NCBI RefSeq assembly: GCF_003144115.1
Contig: NW_020312003.1
Span: forward strand, 346,153-410,152
Source of the DNA: Tilletiopsis washingtonensis
Lineage: Eukaryota; Basidiomycota; Exobasidiomycetes; Entylomatales
DNA: 64,000 bases
Direction: 5' to 3'
Positions 1 through 14,136 of this stretch are shown here, piece after piece (position 1 is the first letter of the stretch; each line of letters begins with the position of its first letter). The position numbers were made by a program, and so were the translations under genes. Under the pieces are notes generated by a model. The model was not told the origin of the DNA. It searched no databases and saw only the letters and a program-made list of their open reading frames with translations.

Positions 1-3000
1 TGCGGCGTGCGTGCGGCGTGCTGTGTCTGGGCAGGTATGCGGCGAGCGAGCATCTCTCTGCCGCGCCGCCGCGCCGCGCTGCGCTGCATCTGCGCCGGCC
101 ACCCGCCCACGCGCCGGGCGCCGCGGCACGTACGTGCAGCCGCGCCAGCAGCACCCCCGTGGGCCAGCGGCTGCCTGCCGCTGTGCCGCACACTGCCCGC
201 GTGCCTGCCCCTCGGGCTCGGCGGCGCCTCTGGCGTGCACGGTGCGGAAGCGCCGGCGCGGCGCAAGCAAGCAGGCGCAAGCACGCACGCCAGCGCGGGC
301 AGGACAGCAGCCGCGCGCGGCCCCGAGTGCGGCCGCACCGACGGCGCTCCGGTGCCGCCGCGGCGCCCAGCCCTCTCATCTGCGGTGCGCTGCCGCTGGC
401 CGCCTGCCGCACCCCGTTCCGGAGCGCGGCGTTGCTCCTCGCCCTCGGCCGGCGGCACCGCAGCAGTGTGCGCGCGGGCTGCACCCTACTCCGCCGAGCG
501 AGAGAAGGCGAGAGGGCGCTGCGCCGCCGCCACACGAGATGAGCCATCGCCGCGTGCGGCGCCGGCGCTCGCTCCGCTCCTGCATGCTGCTGCTTCTCTG
601 CGGCTGGCTGCAGCTGCGGCTGGCAGAGCGGCGGGTGCGGGCGCAGGTCTGTGTCGCTGCGGCGCTGTTTGCCGCCTGCGAGGCTCGGGTGCGGGCGCTT
701 CATTACACTCTGCCGCCTGCGCGCCAGAGGCCTCCTGCGCGCCGCTCTGGCGCCGGCTTGGCTGCGCGCGAGGCATGCTGCCGCCCGCGAGCGCGGGCGT
801 GTTATCGCGCCGCCGTGCGCGCACACACACCGCCCTCGCGCGCCGCAGCACGTCTGGCCCTGCGCCCGCCGAGCAGTGTCGTGGGCGTCAGGCCTGGATC
901 CGGCGCTCCTTATTCGAGCGCAGCCGTGTATATTTGATTCGAACGCTGCGAATACACGGCGGCGGCGTGCAACGGCGCCCAGCCAAGCTCGGACCGCTGT
1001 GCCGCCGACGTGCACCGGCCGCCGGCCGCGCTGCGCGCCTGCATCTGCACCTGAGCCTCAGCGTGCGCGCGCCCGCCCCTGGCAATGCCCCCCTCGCAGC
1101 GCACCGGCCAGCGTCCGTATCCGTACGCTCTGCGCACTCAATGACGTCGCCCTGGGCGCAGTGATGGGCCAAGCATTCAAGAGGTCAGGCCAGGCATGCG
1201 CCAGCGCCCCTCGGCTCGAGGCTCATTCGGCTTGGTATAGGGCATTTGTCGCCCACGCGGCGCGGCGCACAGGAATAGGTGCCTCGCCTCGGATGGCTCC
1301 GTGCTCTGCCAGGCGCAGGCTGGCCCAGCCAATCACGGGCCGTGCGTCGAGCTGGGCTGCCCCTGCCCGCTTCCCCACTCCTGATGGATGCTGCTTTGCG
1401 CCGCCCGCTGCCCAGCACCCGCAGGATGCCTCTCATGCTGCTGGCCCGGCGACAGCGAGCAAGAGGGCCAGACAGCCGCCATCGCAGCAGCGCCGCCGCC
1501 GCCGAGGGTGCATCGACGGCGCACGGGAATTGTGCACGTGGCCGGGCCCGGCGCTGTGTGCTGCTGCCTGCTGGCGCAGTGCCGCTGCCCGCCGGCGTCG
1601 GCACTTCACGAGTTGAAGAAGTCGCATGAACAGAAGGCGGCTGCAGCCAACGTTTTGGGGCGGGCCGGCGCAAGCACGACGCAAACTCACGGCGCCGGCA
1701 TCTCGGCGATGTCCTCGCTGTCCGCCGGCGCTGGTGCGTCTGCTTCTTCCGCGGTGCTGGCGTCGCTGCTGGCAGCGCTCACCTCGCAAGGGTGCAGCAA
1801 GCGCACCATCGACGGCCCCGGCGGCCGTCGGCGCCGCGGTGCAACTCTCTCGTGCCGGCAGCTGCGTCTCTTGCATGCTGCTGCTGCGGCACACGGCACC
1901 CGCCAGCTGCAGCAGCGCAGCAGCAGGCACCGCGCAGCGCTGCCCACTCCGCTCGCATGAGCCGTCCGTGCGCCTCCTCGGTGCGGGCGGAGGCGGCAGG
2001 CGTCTCTTCTGCGCAAGGGCATCATGCGCATGCAACTCGAGCTCGCAGCACCGCGCCAGCGGCAGGGCAGCTTGGCCGCCGCTGCTGGTGCGGCAGGATG
2101 ATGAGCCGCGCGTTTGCGGGTGGGCCAGGCGGCGCAGAATGCCGATCCGCCCCCCCAGATGCCGCTGCTCTCGCTCGGCGCTCACTCCGCGCCCTTGGCC
2201 CTCGTCCGAACGACGGGCGACGTGGCGCTCTATCTCTGACACATGGCGCAATTTTGGACGCTGCGGCGTCGGGCTGGGCCGTCTCTGGGGTCGGGGAAAG
2301 CAGCCGCAGCTGCGGCGCATCGCAGGCGCTGCGCTCGCCTTGGCCCTCGAGCGCGCTGCTGGCAAGGTCGGCCAGGCACCCTCTGCGGCCTCTGCAGATG
2401 CTGCACGCTGAGCCAGCATTCAGGCACCTTCGCTCGGAGTCGTGCGCTCGATGCTTGAGCTGCATGTGCCTGTCACTCCGCTGCTGGGCCAAGGCTGCGT
2501 CCATCGCTGCGTCTGTCCCAGCTGCAGCTGTCTCGAGGTTCGCGCGCGCGCAACGGTCCGTGCCAAGCCCGAGAGGCGCACGGGAGCGTCCGGAGCGGCG
2601 CAGCTCCGCACCGCAAGCCGCACAAACGGCGTCGGCGACGGCGCCGGCGCCGCTGCTGCCGCTTGCATTGCACTTGCGGGGCTCCGTACGGGATGTCAGC
2701 GCAGGTGCAGCAGCGGCACCACTCCAGCAGCGCAGTCGGGGGCTCGCTTGCGCAGCTGCGGGGCTCCAGATCGGACCGGCGAGCCCGCGCGTTCCCGCCG
2801 TAGCGTGCTCCAGCCGCCGACTCGGACCGCGACGTGCAGGCCAAGCCCTCTGGCCCCTGCCGGCCACCGACTCGGCTGAGCAGCCTCTGCAGCTTCCGTG
2901 CCTTCCCAACGCTACGCCTCCTGGGCGTCGTCGGAGCCAGCGTGCAGCTCGCAGGGCTTGGCAGCCAAGCCTTGATCGGGCAGCGCCGGACCGCCGCTCC

Positions 3001-3261
3001 TCGAGGGGTGCGGGGCACCGCATCCACCCCGCATTCTCCCGGCCGCTCGCGGGGCCCAACCTTCCCGACGGCTCGTCATCTTGCCGCCACCTCATGCAGC
3101 TCACACGACTGCGTGCTGGGCCGCACGTCAGATCGCGTGCCAGCGGCGTCGCGTGCAGCCGGAAGCAAGGGCCCTCGGCAGCGCCCCGTGGCTGAAAATG
3201 CCGGCCAGTGCTCTGTGTAATGATGGATTGCGCAGATACAGCACCTGCCACGGCCGCGCGC
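1..3261. other. GC-rich stretch with no supportable gene
   Basis: All six frames are open for long distances here because AT-rich stop codons are rare at this base composition. None of the translations resembles a known family. They are dominated by Ala, Arg, Pro, Cys and Ser in every frame, with no preferred frame and no convincing chain of exons. CA/GCAGC-type low-complexity runs occur throughout. The right end holds the 3' side of RPT3. It could hold a rapidly evolving gene, a non-coding transcript or subtelomere-like filler; I cannot decide between these from sequence alone. Confidence 0.5.
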
Positions 3262-5372
<2,111 letters not shown>

Positions 5373-6093
5373 GGGGTGAGAGGCGCTGGTGGTGAGGTGT
5401 GGGCGAGGGTGTGGAGCTGAGCCAGAGGTGCCGGCGAGCTCGCTGTGCTGGGCAGTGGCCGTGCGCACTGCGCGCCGCTGCCTCGCCGATCACCTGCATC
5501 GCAGCGCGCCGTGGGAACAGGGCGCTAGGGCGCGCACGTGACCAAGGCACCGAGCGCCGAGCTCAGGGGCTGCCGCGTCCGTGCCTGAGCTCTACGAGCA
5601 CCAACATGGTCCGTGACAGCATAGCCTGCAGCTGCTCTGCTGAGAAGAGAGAAGCCTGAGCTCGCGCTTGCATGAGCGCACGAGCCGTGGCAGCAGCGAG
5701 CAGAACAAGGCAGGGCGCGCTAGCCTGGATCCGCGGCGCGGCGGCGGGCTGTGCACGCGCGCCGCTGCACGACGTGCCGGGCGAGGCGCGCGCGCGCGAG
5801 ACTGGCGAGGTGCCCGCGGCCGCGGCGCCGTGCCGGCCTGGACAGGGCCAAGGACGCCCTCAAAGCCATCTGCGGCGCTTGTCTCTCGACCCCATCCGCC
5901 CGCCGTCTGTTCACCTCTTCGAGGCCGCACACCTGCGCCAGCTGCTGCGCACCAATCGGCACAGCCGCACGGCATCGCAGCCGCTGCTCGGCTCTGTGCT
6001 TCTGGCGCGCCCACACTGCCGCTCCATCTCTGCCAGCCAGGTGCTCCACTCGACAAGCAGCGCGCGGCCCTCGCGGCCTCTCCGTCGCGCGCC
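5373..6093. promoter_or_regulatory. shared upstream region of RPT3 and the TPR gene
   Basis: This 721-bp gap separates two divergent start codons and must hold both promoters. It is GC-rich, with CGCGCG and GCAGC runs. I saw no clear TATA box and no GGTGGCAAA-type proteasome control element on either strand. Overlapping open frames here look like composition artefacts. Confidence 0.5.
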
Positions 6094-8843
6094 ATGGCGC
6101 GAGGCTCGACGAAGCTGCGCAAGAAGGAGCGGGCCGCGGCGCGCGCCGGCCCGCTCACCTCGTCGGTGCTGCCGCCGCCGCCGCCGCATGACGACGACGA
6201 GCACGAGCACGTGCAGCACGGCCCGCTCGGCGGGCTGCACGACGAAGCGCTTGGCGCTCACGGGGCCCATGATGACAATGCGGAGAACTGCGATCAGTGA
6301 GTGGGCGGAAGCTGCTGCGTTGCGCCCTGCGCCCGCAAGTGCGGCGCTCACAGCGTTCTCTGCAGTACCGACATCGACCCCGCTCGCATGCGCCGTGTCG
6401 CCAGCCTGCTCTCCGATCTCTTCAGCTCGTCGTTCCGCCTCGCCGTGCCCTCCTTGTTCCGCGGCATGGTCCAGAAGTGCGTGCAGAGGCGTCTGATGCT
6501 CTCTATGCGCTGCTCCTGACGCCTCGTCGCTGCACAGCCTGCAGGACCAGGTCCTGAAGGACAAGCTGATGTCCTTCATCGACCATGGCTTCTCGCCCGC
6601 TGTGAGCGCTGCGGGATTTGCGACTCCCGTGCGACTGGCTGACCGCTCGAGCCAGCTGATCAACACCATGGCGAGCGACGCGAGCACGCGCGAAGGCATC
6701 CAGAACCAGATCCGGCTGGCCTGCGAAGAGGAGCTGGGCGATGTGGTGCTGAGGCTCTCGACGGAGGACTGCTTTGATCTGCTGTGCGATCTCGTGAGTA
6801 GCAGCCGCGAGTCGGGCTGCTGGGCGCGTGCTGAAGTGGAGTGCTGCAGGCCGTCCGGCATGGCCGCGATCTCAAGACCTGGGGTCCGCCGTGTGCGTGC
6901 AGCTTTGCGGCATGTCTGCCGTGCCTAGAGCGCCTCGTCAAGTCTGTCAAGACGACGCCGTGCACGCCGCCAGCTGGTATCAGACCCATCGATGCGTCTG
7001 AGCTGCACCGCTGGGTGGAGGATTTGCTGGCCAACTCTTGGGTCGACGATCAGTGGACTGGCGATTGGCGTGACCGCGTGGAGGATGCGTGGGAGATCAT
7101 GGCTCAGACGCTCTGTGAGTGCGGCAGCATGCGAGTGTCGAGGCAGCGAGGGCTGACGTCGCACCGCTAGGGGACATGGCCGAGGCGATCGACCCGCTGT
7201 CCTTGCCGAAGGTCAAGGGCGCGCTGGAGACGCTGACGCGTCTCGACGGCCTGGATCTGTTCTACACAGTCGTCACGCGCGAGCTCGAGGCCTCGCAGAC
7301 GCACGCCAGCGGCACGGCAGTGGCGCACGCGCAGCCGCCGACGGCCTCCTCGATGACGCGCATGGCTGCGGCAGAGCTGCAAGCGAACGGAGCTGGCGCG
7401 ACGCGAGGTGCCTTCAGCACGCAGTACGAGCGCATGAAGCGCGAGAATCGCGAGCTGCGGGGCAAGGAGGGCCTTGCAGCGAGCGACGACCAGAAGACGG
7501 GCGCAGAGTACAGAAAGGCGCTGGCGCGTGCTATCCGCGAGCAGGTGAGTTGTCGCGCAGGCTCCTGAGCCGGCCAGCGCTGATGCTCCGGCACTAGGGC
7601 AACAATGCCTACGCATCGGGCAAGTACGCCGAGGCAACGGAGCACTACACGCGCGCGATGGGCTACGATGCGTCCGAGCCGATATACCCGCTCAACCGAG
7701 CCGCGTGCCTGCTCAAGCTGAGCCGATTCGACGAGGCCGAGCGCGACTGCTCGGCAGCCCTGGTGCTGAGTCCGCGCAATCACAAGGCCTACTTCAGGCG
7801 CGGCGTCAGTCGCGCTGGGATGGGCAAGCGCGAGGCGGCAAAGGACGGTGAGTGCAAGCGCGGCCGACCACTCGCAGCTGTGTGCTGAGCTCTGCCTTTG
7901 CGCAGACTTCGAAGAGGTCCTTCGCCTGCAGCAGGACAACAAGTCGGCGTACGAGGAGCTGCACCGCCTCAGCCAGCAGTTCCTCGCCGACGCGCCAGCC
8001 AAGAAGGCCGACGCCAAGAAGGGCGCGGATCTTGCCGCGCACGAGGTCATCGCGCCCGCTGTCAAGCCAATACCCGACTTTGCCGAGACGAAGGGCAAGG
8101 CGAGGGAGCCCGGCACTCCCGCGCACAACCTCGATGCATCGCTTGCAGTGCCGGCGGAGACGCCGGAGGGTGCCGCCGCCGGTGCCTCGCCTGGAGGCCA
8201 GGCGTCGAATCCTAGCAGCTCTCCGGTCGCCCGGAGCCGTGCTGCCCTCGCGCCCGATGCCGCGCCAAGGTCAGAGGACTCGGCATCTACCGGCACGCAC
8301 GGCAGCGCCTACTCCGCATCTGGCATGCGTAAGCGCGGCAGCGCGGACTCGGATGCAGACGTCGACTCCACGGGCACCGGGTGCACGTCCAGTCCGTCAC
8401 CGACGAGCCGCTCGCGTCCGCTCGCGGCCGGCGCGGAGGGCCTCGATGAGAAGGCACGCCGCGAAGTGCTCGAGGCGCGCAAGTTCGTCGCGATGCAGGC
8501 CACCTTCGCCTACCTCTTCAGTCAGATCGTCAAGATCAACACCGGTGTCGATGTGCCCTCGCAGCTCGGCTTCGTCGACACCGACGAGGCGGCCGCGGAC
8601 GACAGTGGCGTCGAGCAGGTGCTCTCCTCAGACCTCAAGGAAGGTCGCGCCGCTGGCGTGGTCGCCGCTGCAGACGCTGCGACAGCTCCGACGGCGGCGT
8701 CAGCTGCGGACGACGCCTCGCTGTGCTCACATCCGCATCACGACCGAGAAGGCGTCGGGAACAAGTCTCCGCCGCCACTCTCGTTGCGCGACCTGCGGCG
8801 CGTCTGCAACTTCCTGCAGGCCGCGCCGGGCGTCACCACCTGA
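6094..8843 (+). CDS. TPR-domain protein, co-chaperone-like
   Basis: About 753 residues from eight exons: 6094-6296, 6366-6476, 6538-6601, 6656-6793, 6931-7114, 7171-7544, 7598-7847 and 7906-8843. The clear domain is a set of tetratricopeptide repeats at about residues 359-460, starting GNNAYASGKYAEATEHYTRA and including LNRAACLLKLSRFDEAERDC. That arrangement is typical of Hsp90/Hsp70 co-chaperones of the RPAP3/SPAG1/Sgt2 type. The roughly 350 residues before it are partly helical and unrecognised. The tail after about 480 is Ala/Ser/Pro-rich with a short helical block (KFVAMQATFAYLFSQIVKIN). The intron 6602-6655 is a multiple of three without stops, so it might be retained. The acceptor before 6931 (CTAGAG) is chosen on phase and is the weakest junction. 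The first exon is also less certain. The exact family is unresolved. Confidence 0.7.
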
Positions 8844-9043
8844 CCCCAGGTCACCCCTGTACTCTTACTCCCCAATGCAGCCCACACGTCACCAGCGAGT
8901 CCGAGAGGATGCGCATCTCAATTAGCGGCCTGGCGATGGGAAGAGAAGGGAACGGATGAAGAGGGCGCAGAGGTAACGTGGCCGAGAAACGAGGTATGGT
9001 ATGCAAGAGGTGGCAGGTAAATGAGGAAGGATCCGGGACAACA

Positions 9044-12000
9044 TCAGGAAGAAGGCGGCTTGGCGCCGCTCCAGGCGCGCAGCGACTGGCGCGACGTCAG
9101 GCCAGCTGAGGGTCGTGCGCTGTCGCGCGGGGCACGGACAGTGGCCTGCCGATCGTCGTCGTTGCGGGCGCCCGAACTGCCAGCGGATGCTGAGGCGAAG
9201 GCCGCGCCGACGGGCTTGCCAGACGCCCAGCCGCTGCTCGTCGGCGGCAGACCGGCGGACAAGTAGTTCGCCGGTGTGGCCGCAGCGCGCTTGGAGAGTG
9301 CCTCGAGCTCGACGACGCCCTGCGCACAGTGCTGGCACGTGGCTTTGACGTAGATGAGCAGGCTTGGGATGGCCTGGGGACTGAGCGCCAGCTTGCGGTA
9401 CGTGGCGGCCTCGGCGTCGTTGACGGCGCCGGAGGTCGTGATAGCAGAGCGCGTCGGAGGCTGCGGCGACATGCCGGGCGAGCTGAGCGCCCAGCCGGCC
9501 TCGCTGCTCTCGATGCTGCTGTGGCTTGGCCTCTCGAAGGCTGGACGGCCGCGTCCGGTGCTCGTCGAGGTGTCTGAGGAGGAAGTGACGCCGACGGAGA
9601 AGGAGCGATTGTAGGAGCCCGGCCGCTGCCGGCTGTCCTTCGGCTGCGAAGAGCGTGTGTTCGACGCGCTCGGAGCGTGTGAGGCAGAGCGAGAGACAGC
9701 GGGCGGCGCTGCGGCTTGTGCAGCATTTGCAGACGAGAAGCTCGCGTCATCCGGCTGCCGTGCGGAGGCGCCTGGCTGAGGAGAGGCTGCAGAATCGAGA
9801 CGCAGCACTGAAGCTGCTGGACTGCTGCCCGAGTGAGCGCTGACGATGGACTGACCACGCGGCCGCCCGCCGAGGAACGACAGGACACGCTGCCGTCGAC
9901 TGTCGGGCGGAGGAGCAGCGACAGGCGCGCCGGGCTTGTTGTCGACCGACTGCCTCAGGCCCGAGAGCGAGGTGTCAAAGTCAGAGCCAGAGTTCCACTC
10001 GCTGTCGATGCTGGAGTCACCGGCGCTGACGGCGGTCTTCGCAGATGCGCCGCTGAAGACACGAGAGCTGCCCGGCGAAGGCAGCGCTGGCACCGGCTCG
10101 TTCTTCTCGAGCTCGCGACTGAACAGCCGTGACGCCGAGCGCTTGCGGCGAGGCGATGCGCCGAGCTCGGCAGACGATGCAGACAGATCGGCGCGCTTCT
10201 TGCCCATCCACGAACGCCGACGTCGATCAGGCGTCGCAGCCGCAGGAGAAGAGGGCGCTCGAGCCGGCTCAGCAGCAGGCTTGCGCGGCCCGGCGGATGT
10301 GCGCGAGAGACGCCGCGACAAGGACACCTGCGACGCGTTGGACACGTACGAGCTGCTGGTGGCATCTTCCGGCGGATCGTCGTTGATCTTGAAGGAGCGC
10401 ACGAGCTCGAGAAGACTCTGCAGGCCCCTCGCGGCCTTCTTGACGGCGCGCCGGCCTTCGCCTTCGCGCGACGTCTCGCCGGGAACGAGGGAGTCCGTAG
10501 ATGCGCCGACGAACGGACTGGTGCCGGCTGGAGCCGTGCGCCAGCTGTGTGAGCTGCGCTTCACGCGCCGCTTGGCGATCTCCTCCTCGTCGAAGGCTGG
10601 GCGCTCGGGCTCGGCGAACGTCAGGCTGGTGACGGACATGTTGGGTCCGGGCACAGGGCTCTTCTGCTGAACGCTTCCGCCCATCGTGTAGAGGCTCAGG
10701 TCGGGGCCCTTCCTCTGCGGAGAGATCTGGTCCGGTGGAGCACCGGCGAGCATGGCCGAGAGGATGTCGATCTCACGGCCTGGCGCGACCGACCGCGAGC
10801 TGCCCATCGCATGGCTTGAGAGGTGACTGCCGTGGCTCGCTTTTGACTGGCCGGAGGAGAGCTGCTGAGCGCCTGTCGACGACTTCTGGCTGAAGGCCGA
10901 CGCGAACGAGTGGGGCTCGAGCAGGTCGGACCCGCGTCTGCCAATCGTGGAGGGTGCATCGAGCGTGATGCACCTCTCGCGTCGAGGATCGGGCGAGTGT
11001 GTCAAGGTAGCGAGGTTCGCCTCGCTGTCGGTGACGCCGCGTCCTTCACCGAGGCCGACTAGCACGTCGGCCATCTCCCACCAGACCGAAAGCGACGACT
11101 CGAGTGAAGTCACTTGAGCCGCCACGGCAGCCGGCGTGCCGAGTAGCTCCACCGGACTGACGCGCCCAGAAGGAAAGCGCGAGCTCTCTTCGTCGCGGAT
11201 CTCGCTCATGAGCGTGCGGTATCGTGCTCGCATCGTTTTGAGTTCTGCGTTGCGGAGCCTCGTCAGTCTGTCGTGACAAATCATCGCCCGCTGCGTCACT
11301 CACCTTCGACACCGCGAGCGAACTCGCGCACCTGGTCCATGTTGGCGCGCAAGCCGTCCTGCGCCTTGCTGATGCGGGCAGGAATGCGCAGATCGCCGAG
11401 ACTGTTGCGCCGCGCGATGCCCTTGCCGATGCTAGCCGTTGGCGGACGGGCCGCGACAGCGACGTCGGCCGACGTCTCTGGAGTCTGCAGACCTTGGATC
11501 GTCTTGGTGCGCGGCAGCTGTCCGCGGCTTCGCGGGCGCGACTGTGGTGTCACGGCGCCTTTGGAGGCTCGATTGGTATCGTGCGCGCTCGCCGGCGAAC
11601 TGCTCATCAAGCCTTGCGGGCTGTCAGGCGCCAGCGTCGTGTGCAAGACTGCGCGGGGATCACTCTGGCTGAATGACTGCAGCGGACCCGCCGAGCGAGG
11701 CCCGTCTGCCATCTTGCCCTCCGGCAGCTGGTGCAGCGCGGGTCGCGGGCCCTTGCGAGACGCTCCGTACGAGCGCGAGGCCTGCTTGAAGGAAGACTCT
11801 GACGTGTCGCTGCTCGAGCCGCGACGCACGGTGTAGGCGCTGACGGGCGGCGTCGTGAGATCGTCGCAGCTCGATCCGAAGAGCGACGTTCCCTCCGTCT
11901 CCATGCCGCCCTGGCTCGTGCCCGTCCAGCCCTCACTGCCTGCCGTGCCGCTCGCCGTAGTGGCCGTGGTGGAATTCGACACATTGCGCCGTGCTTGCAG

Positions 12001-14085
12001 ACTGTCCAGCTGCGAAGGCGCCCGTCGGACATCGATAGGTTGTGCGGGCGAGACGCTGATGTGCATCGGGCTGTACATCGGGCTCGACTGACGCATCACC
12101 GGATCAGCTGCAGCCCGAGCGCGCGAGTCGCGCCTGCTGCTAGAGCGAGGCGGCGTCTCGACCATGCCGGCTCGAGAAGGACGGCGACCATTCGGCGTGC
12201 CTTCGAGTGCAGCTGCTGCGAGCGCACGGTTGTATGACACGTCGGTCGTGGGCGTGCTGGGGCGATCGAGCTGCTCCACACTGCCGAGCGTCGGCGTAGA
12301 CGACACAGCTGCGGCGTTGTGCCGGGCCAGCAGGAAGGAGAGCGACCTGCTACCCGGACTGAGAGGCTCATCGCTGGCGGCGAGCGGCGATGACGAGCGC
12401 TCCACCGAGCTGTCTCGGCCTGCGTCCGTGTGCGGTGCTGCTTCTGCTGCCACGCCGATTCGCCAGCGCGAGAACGACGTCCGCGCTGAGCTCGCATTGA
12501 CGACCGTGGAGCTACCAGACGTCTCGCGCTCGCGGCGCTTCGGGCTCGTGGCGCTCTTGAGGAAAGCACGCAGCGAGTTGCGAGACGTGTTGCGCTCGTG
12601 CGGGGCAAAGGAGGAGGCGGAAGACTCGGCTTGGCTGTCTGCGCCGCTCGTACTGCCCGTCGTGCTTGGCGAGCATGGCGCTTGCGATGCGTGGGCGGCC
12701 ATGGGACTGCGAGGATTTTGACGTGCCATCTGGGCGTTCTTCAGCATCCGCTCGCGGCTGCTGGCCGCACTCAGGCCCTTGCGTCCGGATGCGAGGGCCT
12801 TGCCGCCGCGTTGCTGCGCTGCAGCAGACTTGCTCGTGCGCACCCGCCCGGCGCTTTCCGTCTCCGTCTCGTCGCCGCTGTTGCGCAGATCGTCGGCCGA
12901 GTCGTCCTCGGTGCCAGCATCGCTGGTGCGCAGCTCCGGCTCGTCCTCCGTCCCGTCTTCGTGCAGGCTCGATGCGTCACTGTATCGTCGCGAACGCAAG
13001 CCTTCGAGGCTCGGAGTGCTGCTGCGAGGGCTGCCAGAGCCGTGCGACGAGACGCGCGAGCGCCACGAAGACACCTCGGACTGTAGATTGAGGCGGGCCG
13101 ACAAGTCTGTCTCGTTGCTCTGCCTCGACGAACGCGAAGTTGCGCGGCCCATGGCCGCTCCTGCTGCCACTCCTAGCTCCGTGTCGCGCGAAAAGGTGCC
13201 ACGCGACGACGTCGGTGAGAGACGGTTCGTCGAGCGCCTTGCGCCCTTCGCCGGGCCCGCCAGTAGCGTGGCAGCAGACGCGCTCTGAGCCAGCTGTGGC
13301 TCGAAGAAAGAGTCCCACACATCCTCCTCTTCCTCGCCTTCGGGCTGCCACTGCGGCTGAGCATGCCCGTCGCTTGGCCGAGCTTGCGCCTTAACACGCG
13401 CTCGTGTTGGGTCACCGGTCGATCGACGCGCCTTGACCGAGCGCTCTGAGGACGAGCTGCCTGACGCACGGCTCATCGGGGACAGGTCGTCTTCCTCCTG
13501 CTGGAACAGAAAGTCTGCGTCCCAGCTCTCGCTAGCTGCCTGACTGTGTGCACTCCAGCGCTTGAGTGCGAGCCGCGCTGTGGCGGCAGCGTCGCTGGTC
13601 TCGACCAGGGAGCTGGTCCTGCCGCGCTGCGACGCTGCGCCTTCGTGCCTGGAGGCGGGCACTGAAAGAGCGAACTGACGTGGCGGGCTGTCGTCGACGT
13701 TGTCTGCATCCCACGGCGGACTCTCCTCGCCGTCGGCAGGCAGGCACAAGGCTTTTGCGTGGGTGCTGCCCTGCACAGGCCTTGGAGGAGTCGAGCTCAT
13801 GCCGAAGGCAACTGCGATGCTCCTGCGAGGCGCCTGGACTTGCTTTTCTCCGCCTCGGCGCAGCGAATTGGGCTGCGACTGGTTTCTGCTGCTCTTGATC
13901 GCAGACGAGTAGCTGTGTCTCGGCGCAGGCTGCGGCCGAGCTGCGGGAGCTGGCTGCGAGGTTCCAGAGACTGTGCGAGTCTCTCGCACGCCGGCCTTGA
14001 GCGGAGAGGAGCTCTGGTTCGAGCTCCCGGACGAGGCGCCGTGCGGCTCGCGCCACGTCCCGAATGCTGCAGAGCGCGGATCCAT
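9044..14085 (-). CDS. Large serine-rich protein of unknown function
   Basis: Two exons (14085-11304 and 11244-9044) joined over a 59-bp GTGAGT...GCAG intron encode about 1660 residues. I do not recognise the family. Most of the chain is low-complexity Ser, Arg, Ala, Pro and Thr with many RS, SP and SR pairs, as in heavily phosphorylated cytoskeletal or polarity scaffolds. Two stretches look folded: a helical block just after the splice (LKTMRARYRTLMSEIRDEES through SLESSLSVWWEMADVLVGLG) and a segment near the C-terminus (AIPSLLIYVKATCQHCAQGV) holding a C-x2-C pair. The start is MDPRSAAF; an in-frame TGA lies 15 nt upstream, so no longer N-terminus is possible without another exon. It is convergent with the TPR gene, with 200 bp between stops. 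Confidence 0.75.
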
Positions 14086-14109
14086 CTTTAGGAGCCCTCA
14101 GGCAGCTGT

Positions 14110-14136
14110 TCAGTTGCGCCGGGTCGCAGTGGACAT
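14110..14136 (-). promoter_or_regulatory. short upstream ORF (8 codons)
   Basis: Reading toward the serine-rich gene, an ATG at 14136 opens an eight-codon frame (MSTATRRN) closed by TGA at 14110. This lies 24 nt before the main ATG at 14085 and in another frame. If the leader includes it, ribosomes would meet it first, so it could damp or condition translation. The transcript start is unknown. Confidence 0.45.

Noticed and set aside
1433-2419. 328-codon minus-strand open frame and several others in the first 3.2 kb
   Set aside because: Long frames occur in all registers here because stops are rare. None shows a domain, and codon use has no preferred phase.
5373-5468. upstream in-frame Met extending RPT3 by 32 residues
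   Set aside because: The extension is low-complexity and the MEELGI start matches known Rpt3 proteins.
14000-14030. TGGTTCGAGCTCCC, resembling a tRNA T-arm
   Set aside because: It lies inside the coding sequence of the serine-rich gene, and no acceptor stem, anticodon arm or D-arm can be built around it.
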